A stretch of 64,000 nt of DNA, from NCBI GenBank assembly GCA_027491915.1, contig JAOZGC010000002.1, positions 443,344-507,343 of the forward strand. The letters run 5' to 3'. Source of the DNA: Thermoproteota archaeon (GTDB lineage Archaea; Korarchaeota; Korarchaeia; Korarchaeales; Korarchaeaceae). The position numbers and the translations under genes were made by a program. How positions within the stretch are numbered: the first letter of the stretch is position 1; each line of letters begins with the position of its first letter. Positions 32,456 through 41,035 of this stretch are shown piece after piece. A model generated the notes under the pieces. That model saw only the letters and a list, made by a program, of their open reading frames with translations. It made no database searches and was not told the DNA's origin.

Positions 32456-32566
32456 GATTGGGGGCCCTGCTGGCCGGGCCGGATCCCCCCGCCGCGGCGT
32501 CGGGATTCGGGAACCGGGTCGGCGGGGGCGCGCCTCTTTTTATCGGGTGAGACCGCGGACCCTCCA

Positions 32567-33031
32567 ATGAGTTCCGGCGTCGAGAGGGCGGTCTGCCTCA
32601 TGAGGGAGCTCGGCGTCCGAGGGGAGGTGATCCCCCACGAGGGGTCCAGCGGCAGGACCTCAGAGGGGGCGGCCGAGGCCCTCGGCGTCCCGCTAGAGAG
32701 GATCGTCAAGACGCTGATATTCACCTCCGAGGGCAGGTTCGTCGCCGTGGTCGCCCGAGGGGACAGGAGAGTTAATGTGGACGCCCTCCGCCGGGTGGCA
32801 GGTTTCCGCCGGAGACCCAGGCTGGCCTCCGCCGGGGAGGTGGAGGAGCTGACCGGCTTCAGCCCGGGTGGCCTTCCCCCCTTCGCCCCGACCGGCAGGA
32901 TGCCGTGCTACGTGTCGGCCAGCGTGCTGGAGATGGACTGGGTGATCGGGGCGGCCGGGACCGAGTTCGCCGGGGTGAAGTTCGACCCCCGAGAGCTCCT
33001 CGGGCTGGGGTTCAGGGCGGTCGACGTCTGA
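32567..33031 (+). CDS. YbaK/ProX-like aminoacyl-tRNA deacylase
   Basis: 154 aa, the size of single-domain editing proteins. RIVKTLIF, with the conserved Lys of the YbaK active site, FVAVVARGDRRVN, and GGLPPFA are family blocks; the terminal part MDWVIGAAGTEFAGVKFDP is typical. These free-standing domains hydrolyse mischarged tRNAs such as Cys- or Ala-tRNA(Pro). A TATA-like CTTTTTATC (32536-32544) lies about 27 bp upstream of the ATG. Substrate tRNA not determined. Confidence 0.9.
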   Translation: MSSGVERAVCLMRELGVRGEVIPHEGSSGRTSEGAAEALGVPLERIVKTLIFTSEGRFVAVVARGDRRVNVDALRRVAGFRRRPRLASAGEVEELTGFSPGGLPPFAPTGRMPCYVSASVLEMDWVIGAAGTEFAGVKFDPRELLGLGFRAVDV

Positions 33032-33069
33032 CCCTCAACTCACGTCGGTCGCGGGGGGCTATCTCCGGC

Positions 33070-34302
33070 TCACTCCAGCTCCCTTCCCCTCGTCTCCACC
33101 CCCAGGACGGCCACCGCCGCTGCGGCCGTCAGCTGGGCCGCGGCGAAGGTGAGGAGGGCCAGCTGGTAGCTGCCGGTGAGATCCAGCACCGCCCCCACCA
33201 GGTAGGGACCCAGGATGCCGCCCAGCCTGCCGAAGGAGTTGGCCGCGCCGGCCCCAGTGGCCCTCAGGTCGGTGGGATAGAGCTCCGGCGTGTAGGCGTA
33301 GGTCACCCCCCAGGCCCCGAGGTTGAAGAAGGATAGGGTCAAGGCGCCGGCCAGCGCCTGGGTCGGGTCTGAGGCCCACCAGTAGACGGCGGTGCCGAGC
33401 CCGGCGAGCGCCATGTAGGCCGATAGGGAGGTCCGCCTGCCCACCCTCTCCACCAGGTAGGCCGCGCTCCAGTAGCCGGGTATCTGGGCCGCCGTGACCA
33501 TCAGGTTGTACCTGAGGGACCCCACGAGGGAGAGGCCCCTGTCGGCCAGGATCTTGGGGAACCACAGGAAGACCCCCCAGTAGGTCATCACTATGGCGAA
33601 CCAGTGGATCCAGAGCATGGCGGTCCTCCGGAGGTAGGGCCCCCTGAGTATCTCCGAGACCGGCCTCCTGGGCGGGGGAGGGGTGAGCTCTATGCCGAGC
33701 TCCTCGGCCAGCCTCTCCGCCTCGTCCCGCCTGCCGGCCGCAGCCAGGTACCTGGGGGATTCCCCGAGGCCCGCCGCCGGTATGAGGACCGCGGCCAGCA
33801 GCGGGAGCGGCCCGCCCCAGGCGAACACCGACCTCCAACCCTCATCGGCCAGGGCCAGGCCTATCCCCGCCGACAAGAGCCATCCGAAGGCCCAGCCGGA
33901 CTCCATTAGGGCCACGTACCTCCCCCTGACCGACCGGGGTGCCACCTCGGACAGGTAGGTGCTGGCCGACACCAGGTACCCAGCCGCCCCGAGGCCCGCG
34001 GCGAACCTGATCGCGGCCATGTCGACCCAGCCGGCGGACGCGGCGCAGGCCGCCGTCGCCGCGGCCGTCAGGACCAGCGAGGCCACAGAGGCCGTCCTCC
34101 GCCCGAGGGAGTCGGCCGCCCTGCCGAACAGGAGGGCCCCGGCGAACATTCCTATCATGAACGAGTTCAGCAGGATCCCGGTCTCGGTCCCGGTCAGCCC
34201 CCACTCGTCGGCGATCTTCTTGAGGGTGGTCGAGACCAGCCCCGAGTCCGCGGCCACCAGCGCCCACCCCAGCGTGAGCGCCGCCAGGTACCTGCGGCCC
34301 AA
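33070..34302 (-). CDS. Major facilitator superfamily transporter
   Basis: 410 aa with about twelve hydrophobic helices. The motif GRAADSLGRRT between helices 2 and 3 and the repeat ERVGRRTSL between helices 8 and 9 are MFS loop motifs; SEVAPRSVRGRYVALMESGWAFG near residue 125 suggests the sugar/metabolite:H+ symporter group. Substrate unknown. A minus-strand TTTTTTAAC (34335-34343) is a candidate TATA box about 36 bp upstream. Convergent with the YbaK-like gene. Confidence 0.9.
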   Translation of the reverse strand: MGRRYLAALTLGWALVAADSGLVSTTLKKIADEWGLTGTETGILLNSFMIGMFAGALLFGRAADSLGRRTASVASLVLTAAATAACAASAGWVDMAAIRFAAGLGAAGYLVSASTYLSEVAPRSVRGRYVALMESGWAFGWLLSAGIGLALADEGWRSVFAWGGPLPLLAAVLIPAAGLGESPRYLAAAGRRDEAERLAEELGIELTPPPPRRPVSEILRGPYLRRTAMLWIHWFAIVMTYWGVFLWFPKILADRGLSLVGSLRYNLMVTAAQIPGYWSAAYLVERVGRRTSLSAYMALAGLGTAVYWWASDPTQALAGALTLSFFNLGAWGVTYAYTPELYPTDLRATGAGAANSFGRLGGILGPYLVGAVLDLTGSYQLALLTFAAAQLTAAAAVAVLGVETRGRELE

Positions 34303-34567
34303 GGGATCCGCACCCGACCTAACGCGCCGGGGAGTTAAAAAAGTTGGAGATCTCAGACCCCCGAGATCCCTGGGAGACCGGGGCCCCGGGGCCCCGTATG
34401 GAGACCGGCCGAGGGGCGCTCGGCCCGCTGTCCACCCGTCCGGCGGGTCCCCCGGCCGCGCGCCTTCGCCTGGGGCGGAGGGAGGGGCCCAGGAGGTCGG
34501 GCTCCCCGAACCGCGGGCGGGGCCGCGGGCGCGCGCCTACTTTTAGGAGACCGGCGGGGCCGCGGGG
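34303..34567. other. G+C-rich intergenic region with inverted repeats
   Basis: The longest gene-free stretch (265 bp). Apart from T/A-rich promoter cores near each end (34335-34343 and about 34540-34546), it is almost all G and C. It includes the self-complementary GGGGCCCCGGGGCCCC near 34381-34397 and other short inverted repeats. I see no tRNA, rRNA or protein-like frame. It may be only spacer, or encode a structured RNA. Confidence 0.4.
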
Positions 34568-35518
34568 GTGCCCTTGTCTGGCCTCGATCTGTCCGGCCTC
34601 AGGTGCGTCGCCTTCGCCGGGAAGGGCGGGGTGGGGAAGACCACCTGCTCCGCGGCCCTGGCCCTGGCCCTATCCAGGGGCGGAGAGAGGGTGCTCCTCG
34701 TCTCCAGCGACCCGGAGCCCTCCATCTCCGACCTGTTCGGAGTCGATGTCAGGGGGAGGCCCAGGGAGGTCGCCCCGAACCTCGAGGCCGTGGAGCTGGA
34801 CGGCGACTCCGTGCTCGAGATGTGGAGAGAGAGGTACGGGGAGGAGGTGTACCGGGTGGTGAGCGGGTTCATCCCGGTCGGCCGGGAGATCGTGGACTAC
34901 GTGGCCGGGGCCCCTGGGATAGCCGAAGAGTTCTCTCTGGCATACCTCTTGGATTTCTGGGAGTCGGGAAATTTCGACAGGATCGTGTGGGACACCGCCC
35001 CGGCCGGGGGAACCCTCTCCCTCCTCCGGCTGGAGCAGACATTCTACGATCACCTGGGGGAAGCGGCCGGGCTGTTCCTCAGGATCAGGGACGCGCTCGA
35101 CAGGATCCGCCGCGGGGGTTGGGAGGGGGGGAGGGGTCCGCTGGAGATTATAGGGGGGTGGAGGAACCTGCTTGGCAGGGTGTTGGGGATGCTCAGGTCC
35201 GACCGCCTGGGCGCGCTGGTCGTCTCCGAGCCCGAGGCGCTCTCGGCCGCCCAGGCCCTCAGGATCGCCGACCGGTTGGAGGAGTTCGGGGTGAGGGTGG
35301 CGGGCCTCGTGATAAACGGACTGATCTCGGAGGACCTGGTCAGATCCTGCCCGCGCCTCGAGGCGAGGCTGCGCGGACAGGGTGAGGCGGTCTCGAGGCT
35401 CCTGCTGGGGAGGATGTGGCCCCAGGTGGTCGAGGTTCCCCTGATGCCCCGGGACATCTCTTCTCGGACCGACCTGCGGCCCGTGGCCGAGGCCCTGATG
35501 GGGGGTGGCCAGCCTTGA
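34568..35518 (+). CDS. ArsA/Get3-family ATPase
   Basis: 316 aa from a GTG. The deviant Walker A AGKGGVGKTT is at about 18-27, switch I SDPEPSISDLFG (for DPAHSLSD) near 56, and switch II WDTAPAGGTLSLL (for DTAPTGHTLRLL) near 141. VVSEPEALSAAQA is a further family block. Homologues act in arsenite efflux or tail-anchored protein targeting; no ars genes lie here. The last four bases (TTGA) are shared with the start of the downstream AOR gene, so the two are translationally coupled. A maturation role for that enzyme is possible but only inferred. Confidence 0.9.
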   Translation: MPLSGLDLSGLRCVAFAGKGGVGKTTCSAALALALSRGGERVLLVSSDPEPSISDLFGVDVRGRPREVAPNLEAVELDGDSVLEMWRERYGEEVYRVVSGFIPVGREIVDYVAGAPGIAEEFSLAYLLDFWESGNFDRIVWDTAPAGGTLSLLRLEQTFYDHLGEAAGLFLRIRDALDRIRRGGWEGGRGPLEIIGGWRNLLGRVLGMLRSDRLGALVVSEPEALSAAQALRIADRLEEFGVRVAGLVINGLISEDLVRSCPRLEARLRGQGEAVSRLLLGRMWPQVVEVPLMPRDISSRTDLRPVAEALMGGGQP

Positions 35519-37293
35519 GGGGTTGGACCGGCAGGCTCCTGAGGGTGGACGCCGGGTCCGGAGACGTGTGGACGGAGGAGATACCGGCGGAGGTGCTCAG
35601 GTCTCTCCTGGGGGGGAAGGGGTTGGGAGCCTACCTGCTCCACAGGCTGGCTCCGCCGGGCGCCGACCCCCTGGGTCCCGACAACCCGATCATATTCGCC
35701 GTGGGGCCCCTGACCGCCCTGTTCCCGGGGTGCGGGAGGTACGCCGTGGTCACCAAGTCCCCGATGACCGGGTACTTCCTCGACTCCCACGCGTCCGGCA
35801 ACCTGGGAGCGGAGATCAAGCTGGCCGGCTTCGACGCGGTGGCGATCACGGGGTCGGCCCCGGTTCCCAGCTACCTGCTGGTAGAGTCCGGCGAGGGGGA
35901 GCTCGTGGAGGCCCCTTGGCTGGCGGGGGCCGACGTTTACGACGCCCACGACCGGGTCGCCTCGCGCGAGCCCGGCGCGTCGGTGGCCGTCGTCGGCCCG
36001 GCGGCGGAGAGGCTCGTCAGGTTCTGCGTGGTCCACTCCGAGAGGCTCCACGCGGCGGGCAGGGGAGGGGCCGGGACCGTCATGGCATCGAAGGGGCTGA
36101 AGGCCCTGGCGGCCAGGGGGTCCGAGGCCCCGGCCGCGGCCGACCCGGAGGCCCTGCTGTCGCTCTGGTCCGCCGTGGAGTCCAGGTACTCGGGCAGGTG
36201 GGGCCCAGCCAACGATGGGACCACCGGGGCGGTTGAAGACGCCCAGGAGCTCGGCATGCTCCCGACGAGGAACTTCTCCACGACCAGCTTCGAGTTCGCG
36301 GACAGGTACTCGGCCGATGAGGTCAGGAGGTACAGGGCGGCCGACCTGTCCTGCTTCGCCTGCCCCAGGGCCTGCGTGAAGCTGCACAGGCTGCCCGACG
36401 GGACCGTGACGGCCGTCAGGTACGAGGGCATGGCCATGCTCGGATCGAACCTGGGCCTCGAGGACCCGAGGGACATGATCCGCCTGTACGAGAGGTGCAA
36501 CAGGCTGGGAATGGACGTGATATCCGCCGGGTCGGCCATGGCCCTGGCGGCGGAGGCCGCGGAGATGGGCCTGATAGAGGGGGAGTTCTCAGATCTTAGG
36601 TTCGGGGACGCCGAGGGCTTCCTCAGGCTGGCCGACGCCATAGCGAGGAGGGAGGGGATCGGGGACCTGCTGGCCGAGGGGGCCGCCAGGGCCGCGGCGA
36701 GGCTGGGGGTCCCGGAGCTCGCGGTCCACGTTAAGGGGCTGGACGTCCCGGCCTGGGACCCAAGGGGGCGGCTCGGCCTGGGGCTGAGCTACGCCACCGC
36801 CGACGTGGGCGCCTCCCACCTCAGGGGGTGGCCCTCGTCCCCCGAGAAGCCGGACCGCAGCGCCCTGGACGTGGTGGAGTCCATGGTCAGGAGCAGGGAC
36901 CAGAAGGCCGTCGCCGACAGCCTGGTGATATGCTCCTTCCTGGACGTGGGGCTGGGCGAGTACGCGGAGGCCCTGGAGGCCGCCGCCGGGGAGAGGTACT
37001 CGGAGGAGGACCTCCTCCGGGTCGGGTGGAGGGTGGAGACCCTGACCAGGCTGTTCAACCTCAGGGAGGGGTTGGACCCGGGATCCGAGGACGTCCTCCC
37101 TCCCAAGCTCTGGAAGCCCGTGCCGGACGGGCCCTCCAAGGGGAGAAGGGCGTTCGTCAGCGAGGAGGACTTCAGGGCCTGCCTGAGGAAATTCTACCTC
37201 ATCAGGGGGTGGGACGAGCGTGGGAGGCCCACGGGGGAGACGGTCAGGTCCCTGGGAATAGACCGGCTGCTCCGGGACCAGATCCGGCGGTAG
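35515..37293 (+). CDS. Aldehyde ferredoxin oxidoreductase-family tungsten enzyme (AOR 1)
   Basis: 592 aa from a TTG overlapping the ArsA-like gene. The N-terminal LLGGKGLGAYLL matches the pterin-binding region. CFACPRAC gives CxxCxxxC and a later DSLVICSF gives the fourth Cys of the single [4Fe-4S] cluster. YEGMAMLGSN contains the catalytic-site Glu and ASHLRG a conserved His. Such enzymes oxidise aldehydes to acids with ferredoxin, using tungsten bound to two pterins. Substrate is unknown; it is clearly diverged from the second AOR in this window. Confidence 0.92.
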   Translation: MRGWTGRLLRVDAGSGDVWTEEIPAEVLRSLLGGKGLGAYLLHRLAPPGADPLGPDNPIIFAVGPLTALFPGCGRYAVVTKSPMTGYFLDSHASGNLGAEIKLAGFDAVAITGSAPVPSYLLVESGEGELVEAPWLAGADVYDAHDRVASREPGASVAVVGPAAERLVRFCVVHSERLHAAGRGGAGTVMASKGLKALAARGSEAPAAADPEALLSLWSAVESRYSGRWGPANDGTTGAVEDAQELGMLPTRNFSTTSFEFADRYSADEVRRYRAADLSCFACPRACVKLHRLPDGTVTAVRYEGMAMLGSNLGLEDPRDMIRLYERCNRLGMDVISAGSAMALAAEAAEMGLIEGEFSDLRFGDAEGFLRLADAIARREGIGDLLAEGAARAAARLGVPELAVHVKGLDVPAWDPRGRLGLGLSYATADVGASHLRGWPSSPEKPDRSALDVVESMVRSRDQKAVADSLVICSFLDVGLGEYAEALEAAAGERYSEEDLLRVGWRVETLTRLFNLREGLDPGSEDVLPPKLWKPVPDGPSKGRRAFVSEEDFRACLRKFYLIRGWDERGRPTGETVRSLGIDRLLRDQIRR

Positions 37294-37317
37294 GCCCCCG
37301 CCGCCCGTCGGCCGAAG

Positions 37318-37325
37318 GTTTATCT
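37318..37325 (+). promoter_or_regulatory. TATA box of the class II amidotransferase gene
   Basis: GTTTATCT is centred about 28 bp before the ATG at 37349, supporting the start that puts Cys at position 2. Confidence 0.6.
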
Positions 37326-37348
37326 CTAATTGGATGGTACATCGGTCT

Positions 37349-38131
37349 ATGTGCGAACTATTTGGATTGTCAGCCAATAAAGTCGTCAAGATAAGTTTCA
37401 CCTGGAGGGGATTCAGAAGGAGGGGCCGCATCCACCGCGACGGCTGGGGCGTGGCCTGGTACCTCGACGGCGGGCTGGTCGGCCTCGTCAAGGAGCCCCG
37501 ACCCGCCCCGAGCAGCCCCATAGCCGGGCTGCTGCTGGGTGGTGTCAGGAGCAGGGTGGTGGTGAGTCACGTCAGGCTGGCCTCCAGGGGCGGCGTCAGC
37601 TACGTCAACACGCACCCCTTCGTCAGGAGGTTCCTCGGCAGGGACTGGGTCTTCGCGCACAACGGGGACGTCTCGGGCATTGTGGGGAGGCCGGGATACG
37701 GACTGAGGTGGTGCTCGCCCGCCGGAGACACAGACTCGGAGTACGCATTCTGCTACCTGCTCGAGAGGCTCAGGGATTCGGGCGCCGTCCGGAGAGGAGT
37801 TGAGAGGCTCTCGCGGGAGCTGTGGGAGACAGCGGAGGACGTCGGGACCAGCGGCAAGTTCAACTTCCTCCTGAGCGATGGGACGCACCTGTTCGCCTAC
37901 TCAAACAGGGAGGGGACCCTCTACTATCTCAAGAGGCACCCGCCCCACCTCGGATCGGTAGGGCTTGCGGACGAGGACTACGAGGCCAGGCTCGAGGAGC
38001 TCAAGGCTCCGGACGAGCGCGCGGTCATAGTGGCCACCAAGCCCCTCACCGACGAGGATTGGTCGCCCGTGAGGCCGCACACCCTCCACGCGTTCCGCGA
38101 CGGAGATCCGGTCCTTTCGGTTGGGGGGTGA
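37349..38131 (+). CDS. Class II glutamine amidotransferase (YafJ/GATase_4 type)
   Basis: 260 aa. The ATG at 37349 gives MCELFG, so removal of Met exposes the N-terminal nucleophile Cys. HRDGWGVAWY, SHVRLAS, THPFVR and FAHNGD are the substrate-pocket blocks of this family, and GDTDSEYAFCYLL follows. It hydrolyses glutamine or a gamma-glutamyl compound; no synthase domain is fused and no partner gene is obvious. An in-frame GTG-type start 15 bp upstream would bury the Cys and is rejected. Confidence 0.92.
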   Translation: MCELFGLSANKVVKISFTWRGFRRRGRIHRDGWGVAWYLDGGLVGLVKEPRPAPSSPIAGLLLGGVRSRVVVSHVRLASRGGVSYVNTHPFVRRFLGRDWVFAHNGDVSGIVGRPGYGLRWCSPAGDTDSEYAFCYLLERLRDSGAVRRGVERLSRELWETAEDVGTSGKFNFLLSDGTHLFAYSNREGTLYYLKRHPPHLGSVGLADEDYEARLEELKAPDERAVIVATKPLTDEDWSPVRPHTLHAFRDGDPVLSVGG

Positions 38132-38174
38132 CCCCCCGAGACCTCGGCGAGATCGGCCTCCCGGGGGGCGGTCG

Positions 38175-38182
38175 AATTTTTG
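38175..38182 (+). promoter_or_regulatory. TATA-like AATTTTTG before homoserine dehydrogenase
   Basis: Centred about 28 bp before the GTG at 38206 in otherwise G+C-rich sequence. Confidence 0.45.
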
Positions 38183-38205
38183 ACCTCCCGGCCTCCCGTC
38201 CGCCC

Positions 38206-39258
38206 GTGGAGCTCCGGATAGCCCTCATAGGGTTCGGAAACGTGGGTCAAGGATTTGTCAAGATTTTGGCCAGAAAGTCCCCCCTTCTGGCGGAGAGATA
38301 CGGCGTGGACCTCAGGGTGGTGGCGGTCTCGGACCGCTCAAAGGGATCGGTCTACGACCCCGGGGGTCTCGACCCATCCGCCCTCCTCTCCCTGATCGAG
38401 GAGGAGGGGTCCGTCTCCGGCTACCCCGGCGGCGTCAAGGGGATGGGCAGCCTGGCCACCATAAGGGAGACGGACTCCGACGTGGTGGTCGAGGTCACCC
38501 CCACCGATCTCGAGACCGGGGAGCCGGGCCTCTCCCACATCAGGGCGGCCCTCGAGGCGGGAAAGCACGTGATCACCTCCAACAAGGGCCCAATAGCCCT
38601 CGCCTACGGGGAGCTCTCTTCCCTCGCCCGGGAGTCCGGCGTGGAGCTGAGGTTCGAGGGGACCGTGCTGAGCGGGACGCCGGCCATAAGCCTGGCCACG
38701 GAGGCCCTGGCCGGGGCCGAGGTGCTGGGGGTGGAGGGAGTGCTGAACGGGACGACGAACTTCATCCTCACCAGGATGGAGGAGGGGGTCGACTACGAAG
38801 ACGCCCTGCGGGAGGCCCAGAGGCTGGGATACGCCGAGGCCGACCCGACCGCCGACGTTGACGGGTGGGACGCGGCCGCCAAGCTCGTCATACTCGCGAA
38901 CGTTGTGATGGGGGCCGACCTGTCCCTAGGAGACGTGGAGAGGGAGGGGATAGGCGGGGTGACTCGAGAGGCGGTGGCGCGGGCGTCCGCCTACGGCAGG
39001 AGGGTCAGGCTCCTGGCCTCCGCCTGGCGGTCGGGCGGCGCCGTAGCGGCCAGGGTGGCGCCGGCCGAGATCCCGCTGAGCCACCCGCTGGCCTCGGTCT
39101 CCGGGGTCACGAACGCCCTGACACTCAGGACGGACCACCTGGGGGACGTCACCATAGTGGGCCCCGGGGCCGGGGGTGTGGAGACGGGGCAGGCCCTGCT
39201 CTCCGACCTGCTCGCGGTGGCCAGGTCCCTCCGGGCGCGCTCCGGCCCGCCGCTGTGA
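38206..39258 (+). CDS. hom: Homoserine dehydrogenase
   Basis: 350 aa from a GTG. IGFGNVGQGF is the NAD(P)-binding loop. VITSNKGPIAL, LSGTPAISL, GVLNGTTNFILT and AEADPTADVDGWDAAAK are substrate and cation-site blocks of the family. The C-terminal ACT domain of longer enzymes is absent, as in many archaea. It reduces aspartate semialdehyde to homoserine for Thr/Met synthesis. The frame is open upstream inside the amidotransferase gene; the GTG is chosen because it lies just before the Rossmann strand and 28 bp after a TATA-like element. Confidence 0.94.
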   Translation: MELRIALIGFGNVGQGFVKILARKSPLLAERYGVDLRVVAVSDRSKGSVYDPGGLDPSALLSLIEEEGSVSGYPGGVKGMGSLATIRETDSDVVVEVTPTDLETGEPGLSHIRAALEAGKHVITSNKGPIALAYGELSSLARESGVELRFEGTVLSGTPAISLATEALAGAEVLGVEGVLNGTTNFILTRMEEGVDYEDALREAQRLGYAEADPTADVDGWDAAAKLVILANVVMGADLSLGDVEREGIGGVTREAVARASAYGRRVRLLASAWRSGGAVAARVAPAEIPLSHPLASVSGVTNALTLRTDHLGDVTIVGPGAGGVETGQALLSDLLAVARSLRARSGPPL

Positions 39259-39309
39259 TGGGTCGCCCGGCTGGGTCTGCGGCCCCGGCGGTTCCCGGCC
39301 CGGCCGGGA

Positions 39310-40557
39310 TCAGGACCTATCAGACGGGACCAGACCCAGGACCTCCAGATCCCCCAGGGATCGACCCTCGCCGATCATGGGGATCGCCGCCGCGACCGGG
39401 CGCCTGGAGCCGGCCCAGCCCACGGCTTCCAGGCCCAGGACCCTGTCGCTCCCCCTCTCCACCACCGCCAGGTAGTCGGCCCCGTCGCCGTACCACCAGC
39501 CGACCCCCCCGGGCCTCCTCTCAGACCTCAGGGTGACCACCTCGTGGGGCACCCCGAGGGCCCTGGCCTCGGCCCCGCTCAGGCCGACGCTCGTCACCTC
39601 GATGCCGAGCACGACCTCCGCCTGCCTCCTCACGAACCCCCGGTACGAGGCCCCGGCCCCGGCCGCGTTCAGCCCGGCGATCGTCCCGGACAGGTAGGCC
39701 ACGCTCCCCACCGGCCTGTAAGTCCTCTCCCCGGACGGGAGGTCGAAGCTCTCGGCGCAGTCCCCGGCGGCGTAGATCCCCTCCCCGGCCCTCGCCCGCC
39801 TGTCCACCCTGACGGCCCCCCTGATCCCCCTCGCGAGTTCCGGGACGTCCCCCGGGACGGTCGGCCTGACCCCGGTGGCGACGACCACCAGGTCCGCCGG
39901 GATCGCCGTCCCGCCGGCCACCACCTCCCGGACCCTCCCGTCCCCCCGGACCGACTCCAGCGCCGCGCCCTCCATCACCCGAACCCCGTCGGCCTCGAGC
40001 GCCGCCCTTATCCTATCGGAGAGCGGCGGGTCCAGGACCGTCCACATGACGCTCAGCATCTCTATCAGAGTCACCTTCAGCCCGGCCCTCGCCAGGTGGG
40101 CGGCCATCTTGACCCCTATGAGCCCCGCCCCGACCACCGCGGCCCGGACTCCGGGCTCGATCCCCCCCCTGAGGGAGAACGCGTCCCCGATTCCCCTGAA
40201 GGTGTGGACCCCGGCCAGATCGATCCCCCCGACGGGGGGGACCCAGGCCGAGGCGCCGGTCGCCAGGACTAGTGCGCCGTACTCTACCTCCTCCCCGCCC
40301 ACGGCGATAGCGCCCCCCTCCTCGAACCCGGCCCTCCTCCCGACCCTGACGTCGACGCCGGCCCTCCTCAGCTCGGCTCCCAGCGTGTCTATCTCGGAGG
40401 GGGGGAGCCCCTCCATCACGGAGAATATGTCGGGCCTCCTGTAGGGGGGCTCGTCCCCGACCAGCACGACCCTCAGCCCTGGCTCCCTCCTCTTGGCCGC
40501 CAGGGCCGCGGCGGCGCCGGCGACCCCGGCCCCCACCACCAGGACGTCCGCCCTCAA
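39310..40557 (-). CDS. FAD-dependent pyridine nucleotide oxidoreductase (AorC-like)
   Basis: 415 aa from a TTG. Two Rossmann motifs, VVGAGVAGAAAAL near 7 and VVGAGLIGVKMA near 145, bind FAD and NAD(P)H; ATGxxP-type VATGVRP and YAAGDCAES complete the class I disulfide-reductase fold. No CxxxxC redox pair is present, so it is an NADH oxidase/ferredoxin-reductase-like type. moaD precedes it by four bases. With the polyferredoxin and AOR transcribed divergently next door, it resembles AorC of bacterial AOR complexes, which passes electrons to NAD+. Confidence 0.85.
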   Translation of the reverse strand: MRADVLVVGAGVAGAAAALAAKRREPGLRVVLVGDEPPYRRPDIFSVMEGLPPSEIDTLGAELRRAGVDVRVGRRAGFEEGGAIAVGGEEVEYGALVLATGASAWVPPVGGIDLAGVHTFRGIGDAFSLRGGIEPGVRAAVVGAGLIGVKMAAHLARAGLKVTLIEMLSVMWTVLDPPLSDRIRAALEADGVRVMEGAALESVRGDGRVREVVAGGTAIPADLVVVATGVRPTVPGDVPELARGIRGAVRVDRRARAGEGIYAAGDCAESFDLPSGERTYRPVGSVAYLSGTIAGLNAAGAGASYRGFVRRQAEVVLGIEVTSVGLSGAEARALGVPHEVVTLRSERRPGGVGWWYGDGADYLAVVERGSDRVLGLEAVGWAGSRRPVAAAIPMIGEGRSLGDLEVLGLVPSDRS

Positions 40558-40561
40558 GGGC

Positions 40562-40846
40562 TCACCCGCCGCCCACCGGCGGGAGGACGTCTATCACTGA
40601 CCCCTCCGGCAGCTCCTCGTCCAGGGACTGCGGCAGCCTGAGCACCCTCCCGTCCATCACAAGGGTGAGGTGCTCCCTGACCTTCCCGCCGTCGTCGAAC
40701 ACCGCGCCGGCCTTGGGGCCGAGCCTGGACCTGAGGGCCTCCAGCGCGGCCCCCAGCCTCGGGGGGGAACCCCCGTCCACCTCAACCTCCCTGGACCCTA
40801 TTATCTCCCTGGCGGTCAGGTAGAACCTGAACCTGACCCTGCCCAT
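40562..40846 (-). CDS. moaD: MoaD-like sulfur carrier
   Basis: 94 aa from an ATG fitting the promoter; a start about 30 codons earlier exists but is less likely. The beta-grasp pattern and the C-terminal Gly-Gly-Gly end (PPVGGG) are typical of MoaD/ThiS. Adenylated and thiolated at its C-terminal Gly, it supplies sulfur for molybdopterin or tungstopterin. It is located between AOR-related genes, as in bacterial aor clusters, so it probably serves the tungsten cofactor. Confidence 0.88.
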   Translation of the reverse strand: MGRVRFRFYLTAREIIGSREVEVDGGSPPRLGAALEALRSRLGPKAGAVFDDGGKVREHLTLVMDGRVLRLPQSLDEELPEGSVIDVLPPVGGG

Positions 40847-40874
40847 GCTCTCCCCGACCCAGACTTCCCCGGGC

Positions 40875-40885
40875 GATAGAAAAAC
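40875..40885 (-). promoter_or_regulatory. TATA-like element before moaD
   Basis: GTTTTTCTATC on the minus strand, centred about 33 bp before the ATG at 40846. Confidence 0.45.
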
Positions 40886-40997
40886 CCCGCGCATCCGGTC
40901 CCGGTCGTCCGACTCCACCCCCGGGTCCGGCCCCACGTGGGGTGACCGGGCGGGTCTGGCGGGTGCCCCGGAGCCGGACCGGCCTGACCTGCTAAGG

Positions 40998-41008
40998 GGT
41001 TAAATCCA
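40998..41008 (+). promoter_or_regulatory. TATA-like element before the polyferredoxin gene
   Basis: GGGTTAAATCC is centred about 33 bp before the ATG at 41036. Together with the moaD element it makes the divergent control region of the AOR set. Confidence 0.45.
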
Positions 41009-41035
41009 ACCCGGGGAGCCCGATCCGGTGATCCC

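Noticed and set aside
37334-37348. Longer start for the class II amidotransferase
   Set aside because: It would add five residues in front of Met-Cys and so block the N-terminal nucleophile; the TATA spacing favours 37349.
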